Assembly (NCBI GenBank): GCA_002418765.1
Contig: DIET01000036.1
Location: 1-13,507 of the forward strand
Length of the DNA stretch: 13,507 nucleotides
From: Peptococcaceae bacterium UBA5767
Lineage (GTDB): Bacteria; Bacillota; TC1; UBA5767
Direction: 5' to 3'
The notes beneath the pieces are model-generated. The model saw only the letters and a list, made by a program, of their open reading frames with translations, searched no databases and was not told where the DNA came from. The position numbers and the translations under genes were made by a program. Below are positions 1-7,061 of this stretch, in pieces (within the stretch, counting starts at the first letter, position 1; each line of letters starts with the position of its first letter).

Positions 1-241
1 CAAAAGCCAAAATCCTGGGACCATTCCCCAACCGGGCCACCACACTGCCGAGCCCGTCAATATAGACCTCATCGAATCCGGCATCCTCACACATCTTCTT
101 GATCAGAAGACATACCTGCTCTTCTCGCCCGCTGAACGACGGGACCTGCACCATCTTCGTAAGTGTCTCCACCGTTTCTTGCTCATAGGCTTTACTCATT
201 GCTAAAATTCGTTTTCCATCCACCACTTTATTCACCTTCAT
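1..241 (-). CDS. M20-family metallohydrolase, YgeY-like (N-terminal 80 codons only)
   Basis: The gene runs off the left edge of the window; only its first 80 codons are present. The translation contains ...TKMVQVPSFSGREEQV... and, near the cut, YIDGLGSVVARLGNGPRILAF. This is the usual N-terminal layout of M20 zinc peptidases and deacylases, and resembles the YgeY branch linked to selenium-dependent purine and amide metabolism. The zinc ligands would lie beyond the window, so catalytic competence cannot be checked. ATG at 241 was chosen because the extra N-terminal residues (VNKVVDGKRILAMSKAYE) fit the helix that precedes the VPS motif in YgeY proteins. An in-frame ATG at 199 is the alternative, and neither has a strong ribosome binding site. 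It follows the BMP lipoprotein gene by 83 bases and is probably co-transcribed with it, which suggests work on the imported solute. The M20 family call is firm; the YgeY subgroup is from memory of the family. Confidence 0.8.
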   Translation of the reverse strand, partial: MKVNKVVDGKRILAMSKAYEQETVETLTKMVQVPSFSGREEQVCLLIKKMCEDAGFDEVYIDGLGSVVARLGNGPRILAF

Positions 242-269
242 TCCAAAACAATTGCTGACCAGATATAGA

Positions 270-299
270 TATGCAGATAACCCGTAAGTTATCTGCATA
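270..299. repeat. Perfect 12-bp hairpin between the BMP gene and the M20 gene
   Basis: The arms TATGCAGATAAC (270-281) and GTTATCTGCATA (288-299) are exact reverse complements with a 6-base loop. No T-run follows on either strand, so it does not look like a simple intrinsic terminator. In this position it more likely protects the 3' end of the lipoprotein message or sets the ratio of binding protein to hydrolase. That role is inference. Confidence 0.7.
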
Positions 300-324
300 C
301 CTTGATGTTATACATCCCTATTTG

Positions 325-1338
325 TTATTCGTAGATGGATACCAAATCCACGTTTCCATCCAGGTAGTCCTGAATCCCATCTTCCACAAAGGTCTGGATC
401 TCCTGGCTCACATTGTCAGTGAACACGGGGAAGAAGATGCCTTCAGCAATGCCGGCGGAATTGACTACGTTTCCTTCAAGACTGCCGTCGATATATTTTT
501 CTACAGCCCAGATGTAGAGACCTTCAAAGTCAAATACAATCGAAGCCACTACAGTTTCTGGAGCAATAACGGTTTGGTCTCCAGAGAAACCCACAAACTT
601 GGCGCCCTTCTCCTTGGCTGCCTGAATAGCACCCAGACCCACTTGGTTGGCATACACAAACAACGTATCTGCCCCATTGTCGATCATGGTTTCAGCCATT
701 TGTTTTCCCAAGGATACATCATCCCAGCTGTTGGCATACGCTCTTACGGCTGCAGCATCGGCGATACCATTTTCTTTGGCGATTTCCACGGATTTATACT
801 CATAAACGTCCAGCAAATTCTCCATAAGTTCACTGGGGAATGCGCCGATGGTGCCGAACTGGCCATTTTCCGTAATCTTTCCGGCAATCAGGGCGGCAAT
901 ATAGCTGGCTTCATATTCTTTGGGGAAAATAGGGGCGACGTTGTCTCCCTCGGCTAGCAATCCGTTGACTACGCAGAACACGGTATCAGGGAAATTGGGA
1001 GCCACTTCATTGGCGGCTTCATCAAACTGAGTACCGGCGGCCAAAATAAGATCATAGCCCCGTTCCGCATAGTTTCTGAAGGTGGACTCGAAATCAGCGT
1101 CCTGCACGTTCTCTACATATTCAATGTTGGTACCCAGTGTTTCGTTGGCTGCTACCAATCCAGCATAGTTGGTGGCATTCCAGCTTTGGTCATTGATGGG
1201 ACCGGGCAAGATAAGAACCATTTGGTAATCATCAGCACCTACTACTTCTTCTTCTTCCGCAGATCCGCATCCTGTGATAGCGAACACCATCACCAAAACC
1301 AACACCACTGCCGTCCACTTGAACGTTTTTCTAAACAT
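325..1338 (-). CDS. BMP-family (Med/PnrA-type) solute-binding lipoprotein of an ABC importer
   Basis: This 337-residue protein starts with a lipoprotein signal peptide: a basic MFRKTFK, a hydrophobic stretch at about 8-20, and the lipobox ITGC with Cys24 as the lipidated residue. An acidic linker follows. The mature part has BMP-family features: VLILPGPINDQSWNATNYAG (about 42-61) at the start of the domain, the AERGYDLILAAG strand near 90-102, VAPIFPKEYEASYIAALIAG in the middle, and VGFSGDQ further on. Family members bind nucleosides or related purine compounds on the outer surface and deliver them to an ABC permease, which is not in this window. The start is clear: AGGAGG sits 7 bases before the ATG. 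The gene is separated by 204 bases from the response regulator gene, a gap with repeated operator-like sites, so it probably has its own regulated promoter. Ligand identity is unknown; purine nucleosides are the default guess. Confidence 0.9.
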   Translation of the reverse strand: MFRKTFKWTAVVLVLVMVFAITGCGSAEEEEVVGADDYQMVLILPGPINDQSWNATNYAGLVAANETLGTNIEYVENVQDADFESTFRNYAERGYDLILAAGTQFDEAANEVAPNFPDTVFCVVNGLLAEGDNVAPIFPKEYEASYIAALIAGKITENGQFGTIGAFPSELMENLLDVYEYKSVEIAKENGIADAAAVRAYANSWDDVSLGKQMAETMIDNGADTLFVYANQVGLGAIQAAKEKGAKFVGFSGDQTVIAPETVVASIVFDFEGLYIWAVEKYIDGSLEGNVVNSAGIAEGIFFPVFTDNVSQEIQTFVEDGIQDYLDGNVDLVSIYE

Positions 1339-1359
1339 TTGCTTACCTCCTCATTTTTT

Positions 1360-1373
1360 TTCGGATTCCCGAA
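1360..1373. other. Small hairpin just upstream of the BMP ribosome binding site
   Basis: TTCGG and CCGAA form a perfect 5-bp stem with a 4-base loop. On the minus (message) strand it is followed by an A-run and then the AGGAGG site. It is short and could be chance; at most it is a 5' leader element affecting translation or stability. Confidence 0.25.
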
Positions 1374-1455
1374 TAGACCCGTAAGCATACCTTCTATGTT
1401 GATTTTAGTGTAGAAGAAAAAAATATAAGGAGATAGTAACAGCATTGCCCACAAC

Positions 1456-1520
1456 CATTCACTATTTTGACTTCCCTGCGTTTTTGTTGTCCCTATTTTG
1501 ACATTTGTCATTATTTTGTC
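1456..1520 (-). promoter_or_regulatory. Three TATTTTG repeats upstream of the BMP gene, candidate response-regulator operator
   Basis: Read on the plus strand, TTGTCCCTATTTTGAC (1487-1502) and TTGTCATTATTTTGTC (1505-1520) match at 13 of 16 positions with an 18-base period. A third copy ending in CACTATTTTGAC lies at 1460-1471, 31 bases from the first. Direct half-sites of this kind are typical of AraC-type DNA-binding domains such as the one in the adjacent regulator. On the minus strand, the copy nearest the gene lies just upstream of a weak extended -10 (TG-T-TACTAT) that lacks a good -35. That arrangement would suit an activator-dependent promoter. The repeats are seen directly; the regulator and promoter assignment is inference. 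Confidence 0.5.
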
Positions 1521-1542
1521 CTGTTTGCCCTGGTACCTGGCC

Positions 1543-2337
1543 TCAAAGCACCTTTTTAGCGCCTATTTTTTTTCGCTCTTCCTCTGGGGTGCAACCCATG
1601 TGTTTTTTATAAAGTCTCGAAAAGTAGCTGGGGTTCTGGTAACCGACCCGATAGGAGATGTCCGTAATCTTCAGATCGGTCTCTTTCAATAACCTGGCAG
1701 CCATTTTCAACCGGTACTGGATCAGATAGATGCTGAAGTTTTCACCGGTCACTTCTTTAAAGAGTCTACTGAAATAAGCTGGACTGCGGTAGACGTATCC
1801 AGCCACGTCTACCAGAGAAATATTGTCTTCGTAGTGCTCATGGATAAAACTCAACGCTTTTTCCACGGATTCATGGCCACCTGTATGCAGGTCTATGTCT
1901 TCCAAAAATTTTCGTTTGTCCTCGAACTCTCTTGGCCTTACGTTCTCCTTGTCCTTTATGCGGTGATGTTCCTCATAAATCTCTTCCAATATCGCAATCA
2001 GCTCAGAGCTTCTCAGCTCCGACTTTAAGATGTATTCTTTGGCTCCGCAGGAAACGGCTTGCCTGGCATAGGAAAAATCCGCATGGTTGGTCAGGACGAC
2101 CACATCCGTCTGGGGCAAAATTTCACTGATCTGTTCCATCAAGACGGTACCACTCATCTTGGGCATCCTGATGTCGGTAATCACCACATCAGGTTTGAGG
2201 GTACGTATCAGGTCATAAGCCATCAGGCCATCCGAGGCCTCACCTACGATTTGAAACCGGTCCTCCTTATCCTTGAGACAATATTTTAGCCATTCTCGGA
2301 TAGGCAATTCGTCGTCTGCAATCACAATCCTTATCAT
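1543..2337 (-). CDS. Response regulator with AraC-type DNA-binding domain (YesN family)
   Basis: This 264-residue protein has an N-terminal receiver domain (about 1-120). Its acidic pocket is D8/D9, the phosphoacceptor is D55 in VVITDIRMP, and T83 and K105 are the switch and conserved lysine. The C-terminal AraC-type double helix-turn-helix covers about 158-258 and ends with the canonical GYQNPSYFSRLYKKHMGCTP. It is shorter than many YesN proteins because the linker is brief. Phosphorylation by the kinase encoded 23 bases upstream should drive DNA binding at direct-repeat operators. AGGGGG lies about 5 bases before the ATG. The nearest target-like sites lie just downstream, before the BMP gene, which suggests control of solute uptake. 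All key receiver residues are intact. Confidence 0.93.
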   Translation of the reverse strand: MIRIVIADDELPIREWLKYCLKDKEDRFQIVGEASDGLMAYDLIRTLKPDVVITDIRMPKMSGTVLMEQISEILPQTDVVVLTNHADFSYARQAVSCGAKEYILKSELRSSELIAILEEIYEEHHRIKDKENVRPREFEDKRKFLEDIDLHTGGHESVEKALSFIHEHYEDNISLVDVAGYVYRSPAYFSRLFKEVTGENFSIYLIQYRLKMAARLLKETDLKITDISYRVGYQNPSYFSRLYKKHMGCTPEEERKKIGAKKVL

Positions 2338-2360
2338 GGTTCCCCCTACCTATTCGTTGT

Positions 2361-4127
2361 TTAGGCGTATCGCTTTAATTTCAGTATAATACGACTTCCC
2401 TGAGGATTGTTGTCCTCGATCGTTAAGCCATACGTCGGGCCATACAGAAGCTTGATGCGTTCATGTACATTGATGATGCCCACACCGCTGATCTGGAGGT
2501 CTTGGTTGAAGATCTCTTCTACTTTTTCGCGGCTGATACCTGGCCCGTTGTCGGATACGCTTAAGTACAAATCGTTCTTTAGGACTCTTGCTTCCAACCA
2601 TATCTTTAATGGCCTGTCCGCTTCAAAGCCATAGAAAATGGCATTTTCCACAATGGGCTGTAAGATGAACGAGGGGATCTGGATGTCCAAGACCTCGCTG
2701 TCTATGAGATTGATAAACTGCAGCGTATTTTGATAACGTCTTTTCTGCAGGGCAATATAATCCTCGATGAGCTTGATCTCATCCTTCAGAAAGACAAAGT
2801 CCTCGGTTCTGGTCAGCACACGTCTTAAAATTCTTGAAAAATGGTACAGCATGTCTTCCGCTTCGTGTGTCTTTCCCATTTCCACATAGAAGCGGATGGA
2901 GCTTAGGGTGTTGTAGATAAAATGAGGGTTGATCTGCGCTTGCAGGAAATTTAATTCCAACAAACGCTTTTGTCGTTCGTTGCTGATGTTTTCTTCAAGT
3001 AGATAATGGACCTGCTCAATCAGCTCGCTAAAGGAGACAGAGACTTCCGAAAACTCCTCGTAAGGACTATCGGGGATTTGCACGGACATATCTCCTTCGT
3101 TGAATTCTTTCATCTTGTTGTTCAAAAGACGAAGCGGCGCAGATATTTTTTTTGCTGTGGCCCGCAGCGCTGCACCCATCAGGACAATAAGCAGGCTTCC
3201 CAAGAGCATCAAAAAAATCTGGATGCGGTGCAGTGGAGCCATGGCGCTTTCCAGGGTGATGGCTTCCACGATGACCCAGCCATAATCATTGATGCTGTGG
3301 AAAAGAAAGAGCCGGCCATCTTCGATGTAATAATTCTCAAATCCGTCACTTCTGTCTTTGGCAGCAAAGCCCTCTAGCGTTTCGTTGATTCTATTCTTGT
3401 CGTCATGAGAAAGAATGACGCCTTCTTGGTCGACCACAAAAAAATCTTTGTCTTCGCTGATAAGCCGAATGTAATTGTTCCAAAGAAGCTTTTCATTGAC
3501 GTTAAGAAGCATCATGCCATAACTGTTTCTGGAGATGTAGTCTTGGACAACGCGCACCACTTGGTAGTAGTATTCATTTTTTCTGGCGCTTCGGTACAGC
3601 TTGACGGGATATGCCAGGTTGCTGCCTGTGCTCCCCTGCACACCATTATCCCACAAGAGAGCCGGATAGAGATCGAAATCTTCCTTTTGGCCAGAGGACA
3701 TGGAATAAGAGGAAGAGAAAATATGGTCATTTCTGTCGATAAGATGCGCATCCATGAGCATGGCTGTACTTTTGTAGGACCAGATGTAATCGGCCATGAT
3801 GCCTTCGATGCGCAGCTCTTCTTCTGTGGTCACCCTGCGTCCTTTTTCGCTGTCCTTCATATAATCGATGATTTGGGTATCGTAAGCGATGCGGCTGGCC
3901 AGGTTTTCTACATCATCGAGTTCCTGGTTGATGCGTATGGCCACCTGTTGCAGCATATTGGAGTTCAGTTCAATGACTTCCTTGACAATAACGTCTTCAG
4001 CATACTTATAGGTGCTGACCCCCAAGAAGATAATCAACACAAGCAGAATAAAGAAAAGGGTAATAAATAGTTCCCCAATCAAACTTCGTTTCTTCTTGAT
4101 TATTCTCCCTGGCATCAGTGGCATCAT
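2361..4127 (-). CDS. Membrane sensor histidine kinase (YesM family)
   Basis: This 588-residue protein has a first membrane span at about 17-38, then an extracellular sensing region of about 250 residues, probably Cache-like (the ...FFVVDQEGVILSHDD... strand pair near 229-243 is typical). A second span lies at about 302-321, with a HAMP-like linker at 322-378. The cytoplasmic part carries the His_kinase motif LQAQINPHFIYNTLSS with phosphoacceptor His402, and an ATPase domain with N495 (IVENAIFYG), DNGPG (526-530) and GVGI (548-551). It signals to the response regulator encoded immediately after it. The start ATG overlaps the stop of the preceding glycosyltransferase gene (ATGA), with AAAGGAG 4 bases before it. 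A second ATG directly after it is equally possible. Translational coupling to a glycosyltransferase is unusual for this family. The signal sensed is unknown. Confidence 0.93.
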   Translation of the reverse strand: MMPLMPGRIIKKKRSLIGELFITLFFILLVLIIFLGVSTYKYAEDVIVKEVIELNSNMLQQVAIRINQELDDVENLASRIAYDTQIIDYMKDSEKGRRVTTEEELRIEGIMADYIWSYKSTAMLMDAHLIDRNDHIFSSSYSMSSGQKEDFDLYPALLWDNGVQGSTGSNLAYPVKLYRSARKNEYYYQVVRVVQDYISRNSYGMMLLNVNEKLLWNNYIRLISEDKDFFVVDQEGVILSHDDKNRINETLEGFAAKDRSDGFENYYIEDGRLFLFHSINDYGWVIVEAITLESAMAPLHRIQIFLMLLGSLLIVLMGAALRATAKKISAPLRLLNNKMKEFNEGDMSVQIPDSPYEEFSEVSVSFSELIEQVHYLLEENISNERQKRLLELNFLQAQINPHFIYNTLSSIRFYVEMGKTHEAEDMLYHFSRILRRVLTRTEDFVFLKDEIKLIEDYIALQKRRYQNTLQFINLIDSEVLDIQIPSFILQPIVENAIFYGFEADRPLKIWLEARVLKNDLYLSVSDNGPGISREKVEEIFNQDLQISGVGIINVHERIKLLYGPTYGLTIEDNNPQGSRIILKLKRYA

Positions 4128-5314
4128 CCTGCTCCTTTATCATCCTTCTTATGCTGCCCGAAGGATCGTACTCCAGCTATTTTTGCCTGCACTGCGATGC
4201 GACGTATAACCTCTTGTGCATTTTTATCCCAACTGAAATGCAGAAGAACATCCTGGTAGGCCTGATCAGAAAGTTCCTTGGCTCGCTTGGGATGACTAAA
4301 TAAATAGGTAATCGCCTGTCTGATTTCATCCTCCACGGGATGAATCAAAAGGGCTGTGTCCTTATGGAGAATTTCTCTGATGGAAGGGGTATCAACGGCA
4401 ATAATTGGTTTTTTCATGGCCATATACTCAAATATTTTTAAGGGAGAACAATACGGATTGGCATCAGGTTTGATGCAGATATCCATAGCCGCAATATACG
4501 CTGGTATCCGTTCATGTGGTATTCTTCCAGGGAATATTGCATCGATGTTGTACTCTTTGGCTTTTTTTTTCAGTTCTTGTTCTAAGCTGCCACTCCCCAC
4601 CAGCATAAGGCTTACTTCCAGGTTGCTTGTTTTTAGTGCTTCCAGCAACAGAAGTAGCCCATGATGCGCTGCCAGCCCACCGATAAAACCAACCACCTTT
4701 TTATGCTGCAGACCATATTGCTGTCTTACAGCATCACCTTGAATCGTGTAATCAAATACCGTAAGATCCACACCATTGGTCTGCACCACTATCTTTTTTT
4801 CAGCTATGCCAAGATCAACCAAGTATTGCTTTAAACTGTGGGATACCACGATGATCATGGTCGATTGATGGAAGATCCATTTTTCCGTATACTGGGCCAA
4901 GCGGGGAAACAGTGGCATTTCATGTTCCTCTACCTCGAAAGCATAGGGAGCATTCACTTCCAAAATCAAGGGTATCTTTCGTATCCTAGAGACGATGATA
5001 CCCGCCAGGTTATACAGGGAATACCGTTCGTAGATGAAATCTGTCTTCCTATCCGTCCGCATGAACAGGTACATGGTCCCGGGCAGGTTGTACAAAATGG
5101 CCAGTTTTTTTCTGGCTGCCCGTATCAAAAAAAGAATCCCTTTGCTATATCGGTTCTTTTTCTCACCCATGACTTCTTTTTCCACCACATTTTTATTGGT
5201 CAAGGACACCATCTTGATGTGGTGCCCCTGTCTTATAAAAGCCTGGTATATCTCCCTGATATGTACGCCTTCGGCGCCTATCCCTCTCGTTCGATGGTGA
5301 TAAACAATGTTCAT
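4124..5314 (-). CDS. GT4-family (GT-B fold) glycosyltransferase
   Basis: This 396-residue protein has a GT-B layout. The N-terminal acceptor-side domain starts MNIVYHHRTRGIGAEGVHIRE. The hinge region holds VVQTNGVDLTVF (about 176-187), and the C-terminal nucleotide-sugar domain has VGFIGGLAAHHG (208-219), VGSGSLEQEL (239-248), and SPLKIFEYMAMKKP (290-303). Glu296 corresponds to the second Glu of the family's E-x7-E motif. The first Glu is replaced by Tyr288, as in many SPLKxFEYMA-type members. It should transfer a sugar from a nucleotide donor at the inner face of the membrane, in exopolysaccharide or glycolipid synthesis. AAAGGAG lies about 10 bases upstream of the ATG, inside a small ORF that overlaps this start. 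It overlaps the kinase gene downstream by 4 bases. Donor and acceptor cannot be told from sequence. Confidence 0.88.
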   Translation of the reverse strand: MNIVYHHRTRGIGAEGVHIREIYQAFIRQGHHIKMVSLTNKNVVEKEVMGEKKNRYSKGILFLIRAARKKLAILYNLPGTMYLFMRTDRKTDFIYERYSLYNLAGIIVSRIRKIPLILEVNAPYAFEVEEHEMPLFPRLAQYTEKWIFHQSTMIIVVSHSLKQYLVDLGIAEKKIVVQTNGVDLTVFDYTIQGDAVRQQYGLQHKKVVGFIGGLAAHHGLLLLLEALKTSNLEVSLMLVGSGSLEQELKKKAKEYNIDAIFPGRIPHERIPAYIAAMDICIKPDANPYCSPLKIFEYMAMKKPIIAVDTPSIREILHKDTALLIHPVEDEIRQAITYLFSHPKRAKELSDQAYQDVLLHFSWDKNAQEVIRRIAVQAKIAGVRSFGQHKKDDKGAG

Positions 5315-5397
5315 GCGTTCACGTCTCCTTTGGCGCCTGTAGTCACCAGTGGGGTGATTTTAGCTTTACGTGCCAGTCCATGTCTATCCTTTTTCAT
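5311..5397 (-). CDS. Possible 28-residue small ORF coupled to the downstream glycosyltransferase
   Basis: An ATG 7 bases after the stop of the upstream glycosyltransferase opens a 28-codon frame beginning MKKDRHGLARKAK and ending TTGAKGDVNA. Its stop overlaps the next start as ATGA, the same junction used elsewhere in this window. It is basic and hydrophilic, with no membrane segment. It contains the AAAGGAG site of the downstream gene, so its translation could control that gene. Its own ribosome binding site is poor, and I recognise no family. It may be a real small protein, a coupling leader, or a chance frame. Confidence 0.3.
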   Translation of the reverse strand: MKKDRHGLARKAKITPLVTTGAKGDVNA

Positions 5398-5404
5398 AAA
5401 CTCT

Positions 5405-6568
5405 CTAAAAAAATGCATTGAAGATGTCCTTATACATCTGTTCATATAAGCCAATATGGCTCTTTGTACTGAACAGCTCATGGTATCGGTTGTAAAAAAA
5501 TGTCTTGCTTTCGTTCAATTTATCCCTATCTTTATAGTGCTCCTCGATGATCTGAAACGCTCTTTCTTCCTCTCTATATAGGAACTGTTTAGCACCAATG
5601 ACTTCTGAGAGCCCATCGACATCCGTCCCGACAACCATGTTTTTTCTGGCCATGGCTTCAACAGCCGTACGGCCAAACGATTCCCACCGAGAAGTAAGAA
5701 CAAAGCAGTCCATGGCATAATACAAGTCGCTGACAACATCATTGTCTACATCGACCAATGCAGTAATCTTGTCTTTTCCCGCTGCCTCTTCTAGTTCTCT
5801 GATAAACGCATGGATTCTTTGCCGATCTGCATCCGTTTGGTCTGAACCCAGGATGACCAGAAATGCCCTGTCGTTAAGCTTATCACATCGTTCTATGATT
5901 CTTTTGGCCAGAGGCCAATCTTTTTGTTCACTGTACCTTCCACAGAAACCGACAACGAATGTATTTTCCTCAAAGCCCAGCCCTGCTCTCACCTTTTCTC
6001 TTTGTTTGTCCTCGTAGACCGTATATTTTGTTCCAGCCGTATTGTGAATCACCTGAAACTTGTCCTTATACGCATCATAGCGCCTGAACAGACGGGCATA
6101 ATTGCCCTGGTTGTGCTGCGTCGTGGTGATCACCTTGGTGGCCTCTTTGACGATACTGTTGGTGGATATGGTGGTCAGCCATCCGTCTTCACCATAGATG
6201 CCTCTGTCTGTCCAAACGATTCGCATCCTCCTGTTCAGGAATCCAAGCCTTCTTAGGGCATTGATGATGATCAACGTTGAGGTCATTTGGACATGGACAA
6301 TATGGGGATCGATCTTCTTTATCAGCCTATGGATATCCCACAGAATCTTTAGATTGTCTAAGCACTTATTTTTTCTCAGAACGAAACTACCATATTCACG
6401 TAAGACAAGATTTCTGTCATTTTGAGGTTCTCCCTGAGGAGAAATGATGAAGACTTCAAAGTTTCCTGCTTGGTTGATGCCATCCATCAATACTTTCATG
6501 GACTGTTGAGCTCCTCCTTGTTTTTCCAAACTGGAATCGCTCAAATACACTATCCTCGGTTTGTTCAT
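5405..6568 (-). CDS. GT4-family (GT-B fold) glycosyltransferase
   Basis: This is a 387-residue protein if it starts at the ATG at 6568 (MNKPRIVYLSDSSLEKQGGA). That start places the first beta strand and the glycine-rich loop (GGAQQS, about 18-23) at the N-terminus as usual. A longer frame would begin at a TTG at 6595, but that has no visible ribosome binding site. The C-terminal nucleotide-sugar domain includes VGFCGRYSEQKDW (206-218), VILGSDQTDADRQR (about 238-251), and an intact E-x7-E pair, Glu296 and Glu304, in SRWESFGRTAVEAMAR. It probably adds a sugar to a lipid-linked or polymer acceptor on the cytoplasmic side. It is followed by a 28-codon ORF and a second GT4 gene, suggesting that the two act in sequence. 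No convincing promoter is seen directly upstream. The exact sugar is unknown. Confidence 0.87.
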   Translation of the reverse strand: MNKPRIVYLSDSSLEKQGGAQQSMKVLMDGINQAGNFEVFIISPQGEPQNDRNLVLREYGSFVLRKNKCLDNLKILWDIHRLIKKIDPHIVHVQMTSTLIIINALRRLGFLNRRMRIVWTDRGIYGEDGWLTTISTNSIVKEATKVITTTQHNQGNYARLFRRYDAYKDKFQVIHNTAGTKYTVYEDKQREKVRAGLGFEENTFVVGFCGRYSEQKDWPLAKRIIERCDKLNDRAFLVILGSDQTDADRQRIHAFIRELEEAAGKDKITALVDVDNDVVSDLYYAMDCFVLTSRWESFGRTAVEAMARKNMVVGTDVDGLSEVIGAKQFLYREEERAFQIIEEHYKDRDKLNESKTFFYNRYHELFSTKSHIGLYEQMYKDIFNAFF

Positions 6569-6704
6569 AGACAGCAAACTCACTTTTGATTTCAATGCTG
6601 GGCGTTACATTTCTTTCATCATCCAAAAAAATGCCTCCTCACAGGAGCTCCACGACAGATGGCTACCCCAAGCAAAACCAAAAAATCTGGACCGCAGCTT
6701 ATCT

Positions 6705-6947
6705 TTATTCTACTGTACCCTCTAGGATAATGCCATGCCCAGTCCTATCTTCTGTTATCCACGTGCGCGATCTTGCCAAACCTTACGTTGTTTCCAGTCT
6801 CTTTACCTTCAGTAGCCTGGCGTTGATGGCCACATCCGTTCCAGCAACAATGGCAATGTCAACCCATCCAGGCGCTATCTTTTTGTTGTCACCCATAAGC
6901 ATAATGGTATTGATGGGTTCGTCAGGTTTAGCACATCGCGTTTGTCC
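6705..6947 (-). pseudogene. Unidentified decayed coding fragment
   Basis: One minus-strand frame is open for 54 codons (6947-6783). It contains DEPINTIMLMGDNKKIAPG and WVDIAIVAGTDVAINARLL, then a TAA, then continues in the same frame for 25 codons including WITEDRTGHGIILEGTV before another stop at 6705-6707. The amino-acid composition looks like real protein, and a single stop in a continuing frame suggests decay. GDNKKxxxGxVDIAIV is weakly reminiscent of a strand in some helicase-like proteins of mobile elements, but the match does not continue, so I do not assign it. It lies between the inverted repeat at 7019 and the GT4 gene. The rest of 6569-7018 holds nothing I can support. Confidence 0.35.
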
Positions 6948-7018
6948 CTAAAATCCTTAATATTGATACGGTCAAATCATATTATTGCTTTCATCTTACA
7001 ATTCAGCATTTTTATTTA

Positions 7019-7044
7019 GTAACATTTTTTACTGGAAGTTGACA
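7019..7044 (+). repeat. Left copy of a 25-26 bp inverted repeat (possible element end)
   Basis: GTAACATTTTTT, one extra A, then CTGGAAGTTGACA. The same sequence without the extra A occurs in opposite orientation at the right end of the window (13483-13507). Both copies have GTAAC at the outer edge, so together they bracket 6.5 kb. The GTAA terminus recalls some insertion-sequence ends such as IS66-type, but the element is not identified. The copy lies 18 bases beyond the stop codon of the GtrA gene. Confidence 0.75.
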
Positions 7045-7061
7045 GTGAAGTGAGGCTTATT

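Noticed and set aside
271..957. Long plus-strand open frame (228 codons)
   Set aside because: It is antisense to the well-supported BMP lipoprotein, has no ribosome binding site, and its translation shows no domain.
1290..1511. 73-codon minus-strand frame with a hydrophobic stretch, overlapping the BMP start
   Set aside because: No ribosome binding site, runs into the BMP gene in another frame, and covers the operator-like repeats; most likely chance.
3405..4070. Long plus-strand open frame (221 codons)
   Set aside because: It is a shadow of the histidine kinase gene, which has all its catalytic motifs in the other strand.
6639..6665. Short hairpin CTCCT-GTG-AGGAG followed by a T-run on the minus strand, as a terminator
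   Set aside because: The stem is only 5 bp and no intact gene ends just upstream; too weak to call.
6586..6951. 121-codon plus-strand open frame
   Set aside because: No ribosome binding site and low-complexity Ser/Pro-rich translation; it is antisense to a more protein-like minus-strand fragment.
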